From: Betaproteobacteria bacterium HGW-Betaproteobacteria-8
GTDB lineage: Bacteria; Pseudomonadota; Gammaproteobacteria; Burkholderiales; Methylophilaceae
Assembly: GCA_002842135.1 (NCBI GenBank)
Contig: PHCD01000034.1
Span: forward strand, 1 to 27,722
Length of the DNA stretch: 27,722 bases
Direction of reading: 5' to 3'
This document shows, piece after piece, positions 9,385 to 16,941 of this stretch (the stretch's first letter is position 1; each line of letters begins with the position of its first letter). A program made the translations under genes and the position numbers. The notes under the pieces were generated by a model. That model was not told where the DNA came from. It did not search any database and saw nothing but the letters and a program-made list of their open reading frames with translations.

Positions 9385-10521
9385 TCAGTGAACGCTGGCA
9401 GCGATTTGTGGATCGAGCGCTATGCGCTCGCCGGAAGAAACCCCGCTGAGCACTTCCACCTGGTCTCCATCGGGACCGCCCAGCCGTATCTGCCGCAGCA
9501 AAGGTTTCCCTGCTGCGTTCAACACATACAAACCGGTCATTTCAGCACGCCTGACTACTGCAGACGCCGGCACCAGAATCCTGCCAGCACCATCCTGTTC
9601 CATCGCCACGGCTTGCAAGCTCACGCGCGCGAACATGCCAGGGCTGACCCCTTGCAGGTCTGCGGGCAAGGTCAGGCGCAATGTTCGGGTATGCGTGCTG
9701 GGGTCGGCCGACGGCAAAAGCTGGGTGCGTACCGGCTGAATAATGGCAGGAGAAGCAAGTCCCGGAATTTCAATCTGGATGCTGACGTTTGCATTGCCGT
9801 CCATAGCCGCAGCCAGGCTTTGCGGGATGGAGGCATTAACGCGTAATTCCGTTGGATCGTAGAGCGTCATCAGGGCCTTGCCCGGCAAGGCGATGTCGCC
9901 CACTTCAGCCAGCAGCTCGGAAATCACGCCGCTATAAGGAGCCTGCACGACATTGAAGCTTTTCTGGGTTTTGGCAATACCGGCCTGCGCTACCTGACTA
10001 TTGACCTGTGCCTGGGCGGATTTGAATTTTGCCTGTGCCTGTTCCAGTGCCGCCTCGCTGATGTAGTTCTTGGCATATAGCTGCTGTTGGCGTTCATATT
10101 CCTGCCTGGCCAGATTCAGCTGCGCCTGTGAGGCTGCAAGCAGTGCATCGGCGGCAACAGCACCCTGACTAGCCTCTCTGGCATCCAGGCGCACCAGCAA
10201 CTGGCCGCTTTTCACCTGGTCGCCAGCAGCCGCATTCAGCTCGACTATCGTGCCCGGCACCTGCGCTGCGATCATGGTTTGCCTGATTGCTTCCACGGTA
10301 CCGTCGTACCTGCGTGCAGCGGCCTGCTGTGAACTGCCGACCACCAGGGTGCGCAATTGCGGCGTGCCGGTTTTTGCCGCTTCTGCCGCCTGCAGCTGGG
10401 CAGTTACAAACCACAACAGGCTCGCCGCGATGACCAACAGGCTGGAATAACGCAAGAATGTTGGCGCACTGAACAAGCGGCCTGAATACGATGACTGGGG
10501 CAAAGCACTTTTGTTATTCAT
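9385..10521 (-). CDS. RND periplasmic adaptor (membrane-fusion protein)
   Basis: This 378-residue HlyD/AcrA-type protein bridges the RND permease and the outer-membrane channel. In order: an N-terminal membrane anchor or signal (about residues 25-45), a beta strand and lipoyl half (GTIVELNAAAGDQVKSGQ), a long Ala/Gln-rich coiled-coil hairpin (about 115-175), the second lipoyl half (APYSGVISELLAEVGD) and beta-barrel and membrane-proximal domains. The ATG at 10521 overlaps the TGA of the regulator gene as ATGA, and GAGAGGTGG lies upstream within that gene, so translation should be coupled. A TTG at 10542 would only add seven residues. Adaptor, permease and channel in tandem are typical of a dedicated efflux operon. 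Confidence 0.9.
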   Translation of the reverse strand: MNNKSALPQSSYSGRLFSAPTFLRYSSLLVIAASLLWFVTAQLQAAEAAKTGTPQLRTLVVGSSQQAAARRYDGTVEAIRQTMIAAQVPGTIVELNAAAGDQVKSGQLLVRLDAREASQGAVAADALLAASQAQLNLARQEYERQQQLYAKNYISEAALEQAQAKFKSAQAQVNSQVAQAGIAKTQKSFNVVQAPYSGVISELLAEVGDIALPGKALMTLYDPTELRVNASIPQSLAAAMDGNANVSIQIEIPGLASPAIIQPVRTQLLPSADPSTHTRTLRLTLPADLQGVSPGMFARVSLQAVAMEQDGAGRILVPASAVVRRAEMTGLYVLNAAGKPLLRQIRLGGPDGDQVEVLSGVSSGERIALDPQIAASVH

Positions 10522-10856
10522 TTGCGGCCCACCTCTCGACAAGATTGGCAGAACAATCCGTACAGCAGCTGCATCACCGCCAGCGCTTCAGCACTGGTTA
10601 TCGAATAGTATATCTGTTTGCCTTCACGCCTGGTGCTCACCAGCTTTGCCTGCCGCAGCACGGTCAACTGCTGGGACAACGAGGGTTGCAGCAGGCCCAG
10701 CCCCTGCTCCAGATCACTGACACATTGCTCGCCTTGGGTAAGCTGGCAAAGCAACAACAGGCGATCCGGGTTGGCCAGCACCTTGAGCAAAGCACTGGCC
10801 TTGTCACTCGAATCGCGCATGGCAGCCAAATCGATGGCCTCTACACTGACGTTCAT
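10518..10856 (-). CDS. ArsR-family repressor, BigR/SqrR/YgaV-like persulfide sensor
   Basis: The protein has 112 residues and a winged-helix ArsR fold: LLKVLANPDRLLLL opens helix 2, QPSLSQQLTVLRQAKLV is the recognition region and GKQIYY the wing. It contains Cys37, Cys45, Cys103 and Cys106. Cys37 (LLLLC) and Cys103 (YGLFC) occupy the equivalent positions and are 66 residues apart, the same separation as the disulfide or polysulfide-forming pair of SqrR (41/107) and BigR (42/108). Those regulators release DNA when persulfide links the pair. It is the first gene of the operon ending in sqr, which fits a self-regulated sulfide response. The metal-binding motif of classical ArsR (ELCVCDL) is absent. 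Function is inferred with good support; Cys45 and Cys106 are extra. Confidence 0.85.
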   Translation of the reverse strand: MNVSVEAIDLAAMRDSSDKASALLKVLANPDRLLLLCQLTQGEQCVSDLEQGLGLLQPSLSQQLTVLRQAKLVSTRREGKQIYYSITSAEALAVMQLLYGLFCQSCREVGRK

Positions 10857-10886
10857 CCTACACCCTGCATAAAATATAGTAAAAAT

Positions 10887-10915
10887 ATAATATATAAATT
10901 TCTATAATAAAACAA
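10887..10915 (-). promoter_or_regulatory. Promoter and AT-rich operator-like region of the sulfide operon
   Basis: On the minus strand TTGTTT (plus 10910-10915) and TATTAT (plus 10887-10892) are 17 bases apart, about 30 bases before the regulator start codon. The stretch 10871-10910 is almost pure A/T and carries an imperfect inverted repeat anchored by TATAG (10875-10879) and CTATA (10902-10906). BigR-type repressors bind AT-rich imperfect palindromes overlapping their own promoter, so this is the likely autoregulatory operator. Exact operator bounds are not determinable here. Confidence 0.5.
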
Positions 10916-11064
10916 CAGGTGCATGCAAGTTCATGCGAATAAGTGGTGTCATGAATTCAGCATCACGCCGGAAGGCTGGCCAAGACTGAGGTTTAGCCGT
11001 TATTGAATTGTCGCCACTTGATGGGATGGCATGCGCACAAGCTCATGCCCAAGGCCGAAACGAA

Positions 11065-11811
11065 TCAGGCTTTGCTTCTGAAGGTAAGGACCAGCACATC
11101 CCGGTAGGCTGGCTTGTTCGTGTCGATTTGTTCTACCGGCGTCACCCCGTGCATGCAGCGATGATCATTGACCACCGCGATATCCAGCGGGTCGGTCAGT
11201 GTAAAACTGTCCAGGTTGCGCAACTCGAGGTCATGCATCGTGGTAGTACCGCTTGAGATGTTGACCCGCTGCACCATCATGACCAGCACAAAATCCACAC
11301 CATCGCGATGCACGCCTTCCGGGGTAGGTTTGCCGTGATACTTCTCATTCGCCTCGATACGGAACTGGTGCAGTTCAATATGCCAGGCCGGCGCGGGCTT
11401 CAGGGTGCTGAACAACTGAAGGGCGAATTTCAGTACGCTCTGCATGCAATTACTGCCCAGAACCTCCTGCGAGATCGGTTCAAACTCCCTTGCCACTCCG
11501 CCGTTCAGACGATTGTAATCCAGGCTCTGGTAATGCGGCTGATGCGGTTCCTGTTTGATGGAACCGGGAACATTGCCGGCGCTCATGACAGCATAACGAC
11601 GACGACGATACCTGCCGCCATCCGCCATGTATTGATCCAGCGGCATGTCATTCCAGCTGGCGGCAAATGCTGTCCAGTCACTCAACGCCTGGGGATCATC
11701 GGATTGCAGCAGCCCGCGCACCTGGTCACCGGGCGCGTAACAAAAGCCAACCTGTTCAACCCGGTTGACTATCTGGGTTAACAAGGAATCATTGATCACT
11801 GCATCTGCCAT
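11065..11811 (-). CDS. 2-oxoglutarate/Fe(II) dioxygenase family protein (PF10014 type)
   Basis: The 248-residue protein matches the family that includes bacterial free amino-acid hydroxylases such as isoleucine 4-hydroxylase. Iron ligands of the facial triad are visible: H168 and D170 in GVHRDGVDF and H221 in RCMHGVTP; R237 in YRDVLVLTFR is placed to hold 2-oxoglutarate. The central RYRRRRYAV and the HYQSLDYNRLNGG segments are typical of the family. The substrate cannot be told; hydroxylation of a small amino acid is a reasonable guess. I chose the ATG at 11811, nine bases after AAAGGTGG; a GTG four codons earlier overlaps that site. It is a single gene, divergent from aas and upstream of, but probably not co-transcribed with, the sulfide operon. 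Confidence 0.82.
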   Translation of the reverse strand: MADAVINDSLLTQIVNRVEQVGFCYAPGDQVRGLLQSDDPQALSDWTAFAASWNDMPLDQYMADGGRYRRRRYAVMSAGNVPGSIKQEPHQPHYQSLDYNRLNGGVAREFEPISQEVLGSNCMQSVLKFALQLFSTLKPAPAWHIELHQFRIEANEKYHGKPTPEGVHRDGVDFVLVMMVQRVNISSGTTTMHDLELRNLDSFTLTDPLDIAVVNDHRCMHGVTPVEQIDTNKPAYRDVLVLTFRSKA

Positions 11812-11912
11812 CCAAATTACCACCTTTAATTGTTTATTTTAGCTGATGAAGCATAGTCTTATCAGGGTTTTTTCAATCCGGTCATTTGATGCCGCCACCA
11901 GCCTGAAAATGC

Positions 11913-11941
11913 TTGACGCTCACCAGCAAAAAACGAATGAT
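11913..11941 (+). promoter_or_regulatory. Candidate promoter of the aas operon
   Basis: TTGACG (11913-11918) and AATGAT (11936-11941) are 17 bases apart. Transcription would begin near 11948, giving a leader of about 30 bases before the GTG start of aas. The -35 is strong and the -10 matches four of six consensus bases. Confidence 0.4.
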
Positions 11942-11979
11942 TAAGCCATGAGACGCTCACATGCCACCCAGGATTCATC

Positions 11980-14115
11980 GTGCTTGCCAGCCTGCTACGC
12001 CTGATTTGCAATCTGCTATTCCGTGTCCGCCTGCATGGCCAGGCCAGCCCGGCAAAAAATGGCAGGCTGCTTATCATTGCCAATCACGAGTCCTTTCTCG
12101 ATGGCCTGCTGCTCGGCCTCTATCTGCCGTTCCGGCCCACTTTCGTCGTCCATACCACCGTCCTGGATTGCTGGCTGTTCCGCCAGTTCCTTCGTCTGGT
12201 GCCCCATCTGGCGGTTGATCACACCAGTCCACTCGGCATCAAGAAAATCATCCGCCTGATTGAATCCGGCGAACCGGTCGTCATCTTCCCGGAAGGGCGC
12301 ATCACCAATACCGGCAGCCTGATGAAAATTTATGAAGGCCCGGCATTTGTCGCTGCCAGGACAGGCGCCACCATATTACCGGTACGCATACAGGGTGCCG
12401 CGCATTCCCGCTTCGGGCGGCTTTCAAAAGACTTTCCGAGAAAATGGCTGCCGAAAATCGATATCTGGTTCATGCCGACCAGCCATATCGCAATGCCGCA
12501 GGCACCCCACGGCAAGCAAAGAAGAAAGCTTGCCGGTGAGGCCCTGTGCCGGCTGACGCAGGAGATGCTGGCCGCCTCACAGCCCGCCACAACGCTGTTC
12601 GGCGCATTGCTCGGCGCCATCCGGCTGCACGGCAAAAAAGCCCAGTTGATTGAAGACATGAAGCAAACCCGCGACAACTATGCCAGCCTGTTGAAGAAAA
12701 GCCTGGCACTGGGGCGCCTGATTGCCAAAATCAGCCAGCCTGATGAAACAGTGGGGGTGCTCATGCCCAACGTCAATACCACCGTGAGCCTGATATTCGG
12801 CATGAGTGCCATGCGCCGCACTCCCGCCATGCTCAATTACACAGCCGGGGCACAAGGCATAGCCAACGCCTGTACTGCTGCAACGATCAACACCATCGTC
12901 ACCTCCAGGCAATTCCTCGAAGCCGCCAATCTGGTCGAAACGGTCGCAGACATTCCGAACGTGCATATCGTCTACCTGGAAGACATGCGCAACAGCTTCA
13001 AGTTGATGGACAAGCTCTGGCTGCTGCTGTTTGCGCTACGCTTCCCGCAACGTGCCGAACAGTCCTGCAATCCTGATTCGCCCGCCGTGGTGCTTTTCAC
13101 TTCCGGCTCCGAAGGCAAGCCCAAGGGCGTGGTACTAACGCACCGCGCCATACTCTCCAACGTGGCGCAAATCCGGGCAGTCATCGACTTTTCGCCAGCG
13201 GACAAATTTTTCATGGCACTACCGCTGTTCCACGCCTTCGGTTTTACCGCAGGGGCAATACTGCCGGTCGTCAGCGGCACCAGACTGTTTATTTATCCCT
13301 CCCCGCTACACTATCGCCTGATTCCAGAAATCATCTATGACCGCGGTTGCACCGTAGTTTTCGGCACCAGCGCCTTCCTCGGATACTATGCGAAATTCGC
13401 CCATCCCTACGATTTCCATAAGGTGCGATACGTTGTCGCCGGTGCAGAAAAACTCAATGAAGAAGTACGCAAAATCTGGATGGATAAATTCGGCATACGC
13501 GTGCTGGAAGGCTATGGCACCACCGAATGTGCGCCGGTGCTGGCGGTCAACACTCCGATGTTTTACCGTGCGGGTACTGTCGGCAACCTGCTGCCGCTGT
13601 TGCAATTCCGGCTGGCCGACGTGCCCGGCATAGATCGCGGCGGTTTGCTGCATGTGAAGGGCCCCAATGTCATGCTGGGCTATTATTTTTACGAGCAGCC
13701 GGGGCAACTGGCGACCACCAGCTCCGAGTTCGGTTCCGGCTGGTATAGCACCGGCGACATCGTCGACATTGATGAGAACGGCTTTGTGCACATCCTCGGC
13801 CGCGTCAACCGCTTTGCCAAGGTCGCAGGGGAAATGGTTTCACTGGAAACGGTCGAGCACATCGCCCGCCAAGCCTCGGCCGCCCACCAGCATGCGGCCA
13901 GCACACAAAGCGACCCACAGCGTGGCGAGAATATCCTGCTATTCACCACCGACCAGCACCTGCAACGCCATGACCTGCAACAAGCGGCACATGAGCTGGG
14001 GCATCCAGAGATCGCAATCGCGAGAAAAATCATTATCGTCCCCGAACTGCCGCTGCTAGGCAGCGGCAAGGTCGATTACGTCAGGCTCAAGCAAATGGCG
14101 GAATCGGTTGCATGA
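11980..14115 (+). CDS. aas: Aas: lysophospholipid acyltransferase / acyl-ACP synthetase
   Basis: This 711-residue bifunctional inner-membrane enzyme re-acylates lysophosphatidylethanolamine recovered from the outer leaflet. The N-terminal PlsC-type acyltransferase carries the catalytic HX4D (H36, D41 in NHESFLD) and the lysophospholipid-binding FPEGRIT. The C-terminal half is an adenylating synthetase with the P-loop LFTSGSEGKPKG (372-383), EGYGTTE, the TGD segment near residue 592 and a C-terminal GSGKVDY. Similarity to Escherichia coli Aas (719 residues) runs end to end, including MLxSLLR at the start. The start is GTG, with AGGA six bases upstream; no in-frame ATG is available, and alignment supports this codon. 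It leads a three-gene operon and overlaps the next gene by ATGA. Confidence 0.95.
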   Translation: MLASLLRLICNLLFRVRLHGQASPAKNGRLLIIANHESFLDGLLLGLYLPFRPTFVVHTTVLDCWLFRQFLRLVPHLAVDHTSPLGIKKIIRLIESGEPVVIFPEGRITNTGSLMKIYEGPAFVAARTGATILPVRIQGAAHSRFGRLSKDFPRKWLPKIDIWFMPTSHIAMPQAPHGKQRRKLAGEALCRLTQEMLAASQPATTLFGALLGAIRLHGKKAQLIEDMKQTRDNYASLLKKSLALGRLIAKISQPDETVGVLMPNVNTTVSLIFGMSAMRRTPAMLNYTAGAQGIANACTAATINTIVTSRQFLEAANLVETVADIPNVHIVYLEDMRNSFKLMDKLWLLLFALRFPQRAEQSCNPDSPAVVLFTSGSEGKPKGVVLTHRAILSNVAQIRAVIDFSPADKFFMALPLFHAFGFTAGAILPVVSGTRLFIYPSPLHYRLIPEIIYDRGCTVVFGTSAFLGYYAKFAHPYDFHKVRYVVAGAEKLNEEVRKIWMDKFGIRVLEGYGTTECAPVLAVNTPMFYRAGTVGNLLPLLQFRLADVPGIDRGGLLHVKGPNVMLGYYFYEQPGQLATTSSEFGSGWYSTGDIVDIDENGFVHILGRVNRFAKVAGEMVSLETVEHIARQASAAHQHAASTQSDPQRGENILLFTTDQHLQRHDLQQAAHELGHPEIAIARKIIIVPELPLLGSGKVDYVRLKQMAESVA

Positions 14116-15338
14116 AGCGCCGTGATTTCCTGGGCGGCCTGGCTGCCACGGCTATTGCAGCACTGGGCTACTCCGCCTATCGCTACTGGCCCGAAGCAGG
14201 ATTCATCAACCCATGCCTCGGCGGCCTGCCGGGCCATATCCTGCAGCATCCGCTTTATCAAGAGATCTGGGCCGGTATTGACCCGTCACAGGTATGGGAT
14301 TGCCATGTGCACATGATTGGCACCGGCGACTCCGGTGTACCTGACGCACCCTGGCACAGCCAGGAAATGGACAGTTATCGCCACCCGCTCCTGGGCCTGC
14401 AAAAATACTTCTACATGAATGGCGCCTGCGTCACAGCAGAGCAGGTAGATCAAAGCGTGGTAGCGCGCCTGCTTGCATTAAGCAGGGAAATGCCGCCTGG
14501 TTTCAAGGTCATGCTGCTGGCCTTTGACTGGTGGCATGACGAGCAAGGACGAGCGCAGCCAGCGCAATCCTCCCTGCATATCCCCAACACTTATGTCTCC
14601 AGCATGGCGCAAGCACAGCCGGATTTATTTGAATGGATAGCCTCCATTCACCCCTACCGGCCGGACGCCATTGATGCGCTACAGCAGGCAAAGGCTGAGG
14701 GGGCAAGGGCTGTCAAATGGCTGCCGCAAGCCATGAACATTGATCCGCTGACAGCCCGATGCCAACGTTTTTACCAAGCCTGTGTCGACCTGAAACTGCC
14801 CATCATCTGCCATGGGGGCCGGGAATTTGCGCTACCCGGCGGCATGCACGGCCTTGCCAACCCATTAAGGCTGCGTCGTGCGCTGGATGCAGGCGTCAAA
14901 ATCGTTGTGGCGCATTGCGCCACCTACGGTGACGATGTCGACCTGGATGCTGGCGCGCACGGGCCGCGCCGCAAGAGTTTTGACCTGTTCGCACGCCTGA
15001 TGGATGAATCCCGCTACGAGAAACAGCTATTTGGTGATTTGTCATCGCTGACATTGCGCAATCATCAATGGGCCCTGGCACCACTGTTGCAACGGGCCGA
15101 CTGGCATCATCGCCTGCTCAACGGTTCAGACTATCCCTTGCCCGGCATCATGCCGGCTACAGATACGGCAAACCTGCAACGGCAAGGCCTGCTCGATGCC
15201 GACGCAGTCAAGTTTCTGCAAGCAATCAAACCCTATAATGCCCTGCTTTTTGATTTCGCCTTGAAACGCCTGCTTCGTTCTGGGAACATCCGATTCGCTC
15301 CAGGCATTTTCCAAACCCGCCAATTCTTTGAAAGCTGA
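14112..15338 (+). CDS. Tat-exported amidohydrolase family protein
   Basis: The 408-residue protein has a twin-arginine signal (RRDFLGG at 3-9, then a hydrophobic stretch to about residue 20), predicting export of a folded metalloprotein. The body is an amidohydrolase-2 type TIM barrel (PF04909): HxH at H65/H67 (WDCHVHM), K202 in AVKWLP, H234 (IICHGG), H268 (VVAHCA) and the catalytic D340 (NGSDYPLPG). Members include decarboxylases and lactonases or hydrolases acting on C-O or C-N bonds; the substrate is unknown. Translation is coupled to aas through a four-base ATGA overlap, and lplT begins three bases after its stop, so it is embedded in the lysophospholipid salvage operon. Action on a headgroup or lipid-derived periplasmic product is an inference from context only. 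Confidence 0.85.
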   Translation: MKRRDFLGGLAATAIAALGYSAYRYWPEAGFINPCLGGLPGHILQHPLYQEIWAGIDPSQVWDCHVHMIGTGDSGVPDAPWHSQEMDSYRHPLLGLQKYFYMNGACVTAEQVDQSVVARLLALSREMPPGFKVMLLAFDWWHDEQGRAQPAQSSLHIPNTYVSSMAQAQPDLFEWIASIHPYRPDAIDALQQAKAEGARAVKWLPQAMNIDPLTARCQRFYQACVDLKLPIICHGGREFALPGGMHGLANPLRLRRALDAGVKIVVAHCATYGDDVDLDAGAHGPRRKSFDLFARLMDESRYEKQLFGDLSSLTLRNHQWALAPLLQRADWHHRLLNGSDYPLPGIMPATDTANLQRQGLLDADAVKFLQAIKPYNALLFDFALKRLLRSGNIRFAPGIFQTRQFFES

Positions 15339-15341
15339 ATC

Positions 15342-16559
15342 ATGTCGGCCCACAGATCCAAGGTACCCGAGTCATACCCACTCTTTTCACGCGGGATGAC
15401 GGCCGTATTGATTGCCCAATTCATTTCTGCATTTGCCGACAATGCGCTTCTATTTGCTGCGATTGCACTGCTGAAATCACAAATGGCAGAAGGTTGGCAG
15501 ATTCCACTGCTACAACAATTCTTTGTCATCGCCTTCGTCCTGCTGGCGCCGTTTGTCGGCCCGTTCGCCGACACGTTACCCAAGGGGCGCGTCATGCTGA
15601 TTGCCAACGGCCTTAAATTCCTCGGCGCCGCTGCCATGCTCACCGGCGTGCACCCCCTGCTTGCCTACAGCATGGTCGGCATGGGCGCAGCCGCCTACTC
15701 ACCCGCCAAATACGGCATACTCAGCGAACTGGTCAGCACGGACAAGCTGGTCAAGGCCAACAGCTTGATGGAAGGTTCCACCATCGTTGCCATTCTGCTG
15801 GGCGCCATCATTGGGGGCCTGCTGGCCGACCACTCGGTCATCGTTGCCTTGAGCGCCATCACCGCCAGTTACCTGCTCGCCATGGTCGCCAACCTGTTCA
15901 TCCCTTACCTTCCACCGGCCCATCCGCTCAACCATTGTTCGCCGCGCATCCTCACCAGCGATTTCATTCAGGCGCTCAACACCTTGTTTCGCGACAAGGA
16001 TGCCCGCTTTTGCCTGCTCGGCACCGGCGTATTCTGGGGCGCTGGCGCGACACTACGACTGTTGCTGGTCGCCTGGGTACCGGCCGCCTTGCTGATTACC
16101 GACTTGAGTACCGCAGCCAACCTCAGCGGTGCCGTGGCCATCGGCATCGCACTCGGCGCCTTTGCCGCTGCCAAACTGGTGAGCCTGAAAACCGTCAATC
16201 GCTCGCTTCCCGCGGGCATACTGATAGGCGCACTGATCATGGCATTTGCTTACATTAATGATTTGTATGTCGCAATTGCCATGCTGGTACTGGTTGGCGC
16301 CTGCGGCGGCTTCTATGTAGTGCCGCTCAACGCCATGCTGCAGGACCGTGGCCACGCAACCACAGGCTCAGGCCACGCCATCGCCGTCAAGAATTTCTTC
16401 GAGAATCTCTGCATGCTGCTGATGATAGGCACTTACACGCTGATGGATAAAAGCGGTGTACCCATCATCACCTCCACGCTATTAATCGGCGTCATCATCG
16501 TGCTCGCCATTGGCCTCATTACCTATTTCCGTCTGAAACAAACAGCGGTCAGGTATTGA
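15342..16559 (+). CDS. lplT: LplT lysophospholipid transporter
   Basis: This 405-residue major-facilitator protein flips lysophospholipids from the outer to the inner leaflet of the cytoplasmic membrane for Aas. It matches Escherichia coli LplT (397 residues) along its length, with the conserved segments AQFISAFADNALLFA, LAPFVGPFAD, the long GAAAYSPAKYGILSEL and VKANSLMEGSTI. About twelve membrane helices are expected. The ATG lies three bases after the amidohydrolase stop, so translation is probably coupled. It is the last gene of the operon. In many bacteria aas and lplT are adjacent or fused, which supports the assignment. Confidence 0.95.
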   Translation: MSAHRSKVPESYPLFSRGMTAVLIAQFISAFADNALLFAAIALLKSQMAEGWQIPLLQQFFVIAFVLLAPFVGPFADTLPKGRVMLIANGLKFLGAAAMLTGVHPLLAYSMVGMGAAAYSPAKYGILSELVSTDKLVKANSLMEGSTIVAILLGAIIGGLLADHSVIVALSAITASYLLAMVANLFIPYLPPAHPLNHCSPRILTSDFIQALNTLFRDKDARFCLLGTGVFWGAGATLRLLLVAWVPAALLITDLSTAANLSGAVAIGIALGAFAAAKLVSLKTVNRSLPAGILIGALIMAFAYINDLYVAIAMLVLVGACGGFYVVPLNAMLQDRGHATTGSGHAIAVKNFFENLCMLLMIGTYTLMDKSGVPIITSTLLIGVIIVLAIGLITYFRLKQTAVRY

Positions 16560-16592
16560 CCTGGCGCAAAACAAAATGAATCTAATGAAAAT

Positions 16593-16626
16593 CATGAGTG
16601 CCTTTTCATGACTTTAGGCACTGATG
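16593..16626. repeat. Stem-loop between lplT and pqqA
   Basis: CATGAGTGCC (16593-16602) pairs with GGCACTGATG (16617-16626) at nine of ten positions around a 14-base loop. It starts 33 bases after the lplT stop and ends 90 bases before pqqA. No T-run follows, so it may be a factor-assisted 3' end for the aas operon. A second, six-base inverted repeat (TACGTG 16630-16635 / CACGTA 16656-16661) follows in the pqqA leader. Confidence 0.4.
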
Positions 16627-16716
16627 AAATACGTGTGCAGGAATAAAGTGACATCCACGTAATGCATCTGTGTCAAAGCAGCGCAGTACGAATCTCGATA
16701 AAGAAAGGAAATAACT

Positions 16717-16788
16717 ATGTGGACTAAGCCAGCTGCTACCGAAATGCGTTTCGGTTTTGAAGTAACCATGTACGTTTGCAATCGCTAA
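16717..16788 (+). CDS. pqqA: PqqA, peptide precursor of pyrroloquinoline quinone
   Basis: This 23-codon gene encodes a peptide beginning MWTKPA and containing the hallmark EVTMY. Glu15 and Tyr19 are the two residues that PqqE cross-links and that become PQQ; the spacing E-x3-Y and total length match the short PqqA of pseudomonads and methylotrophs. AAAGGAAA lies about six bases before the ATG. PQQ is the cofactor of periplasmic methanol and other alcohol dehydrogenases. None of pqqB, C, D or E is adjacent: upstream is the aas-lplT operon and downstream a DODA-type dioxygenase, so this is a free-standing precursor gene. An unusual detail is Cys21 directly after the Tyr-Val pair. It is easily missed because of its size. 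Confidence 0.93.
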   Translation: MWTKPAATEMRFGFEVTMYVCNR

Positions 16789-16941
16789 GATCGCAAATTT
16801 GCATGAATGACGGCCCGTTGCATTTGAGGGGGAGCAATACTCTTTTTTACTTGCCCGTAAGCTGCAACCAGCAGCTAAATCTGGCGTCATACTACTTGTT
16901 ATATTTTGGCAGTACTGACAAACGACGAGGCAAGTCAATAA

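Noticed and set aside
11065..11811. 2OG/Fe dioxygenase as a seventh member of the sulfide operon
   Set aside because: It is on the same strand, but 208 bases separate it from the regulator, which has its own promoter, and no sulfur-related role is evident.
16791..16840. Terminator or attenuator just after pqqA
   Set aside because: GCAAATTTGC and a weak bulged hairpin are present, but neither has a T-run in the right place.
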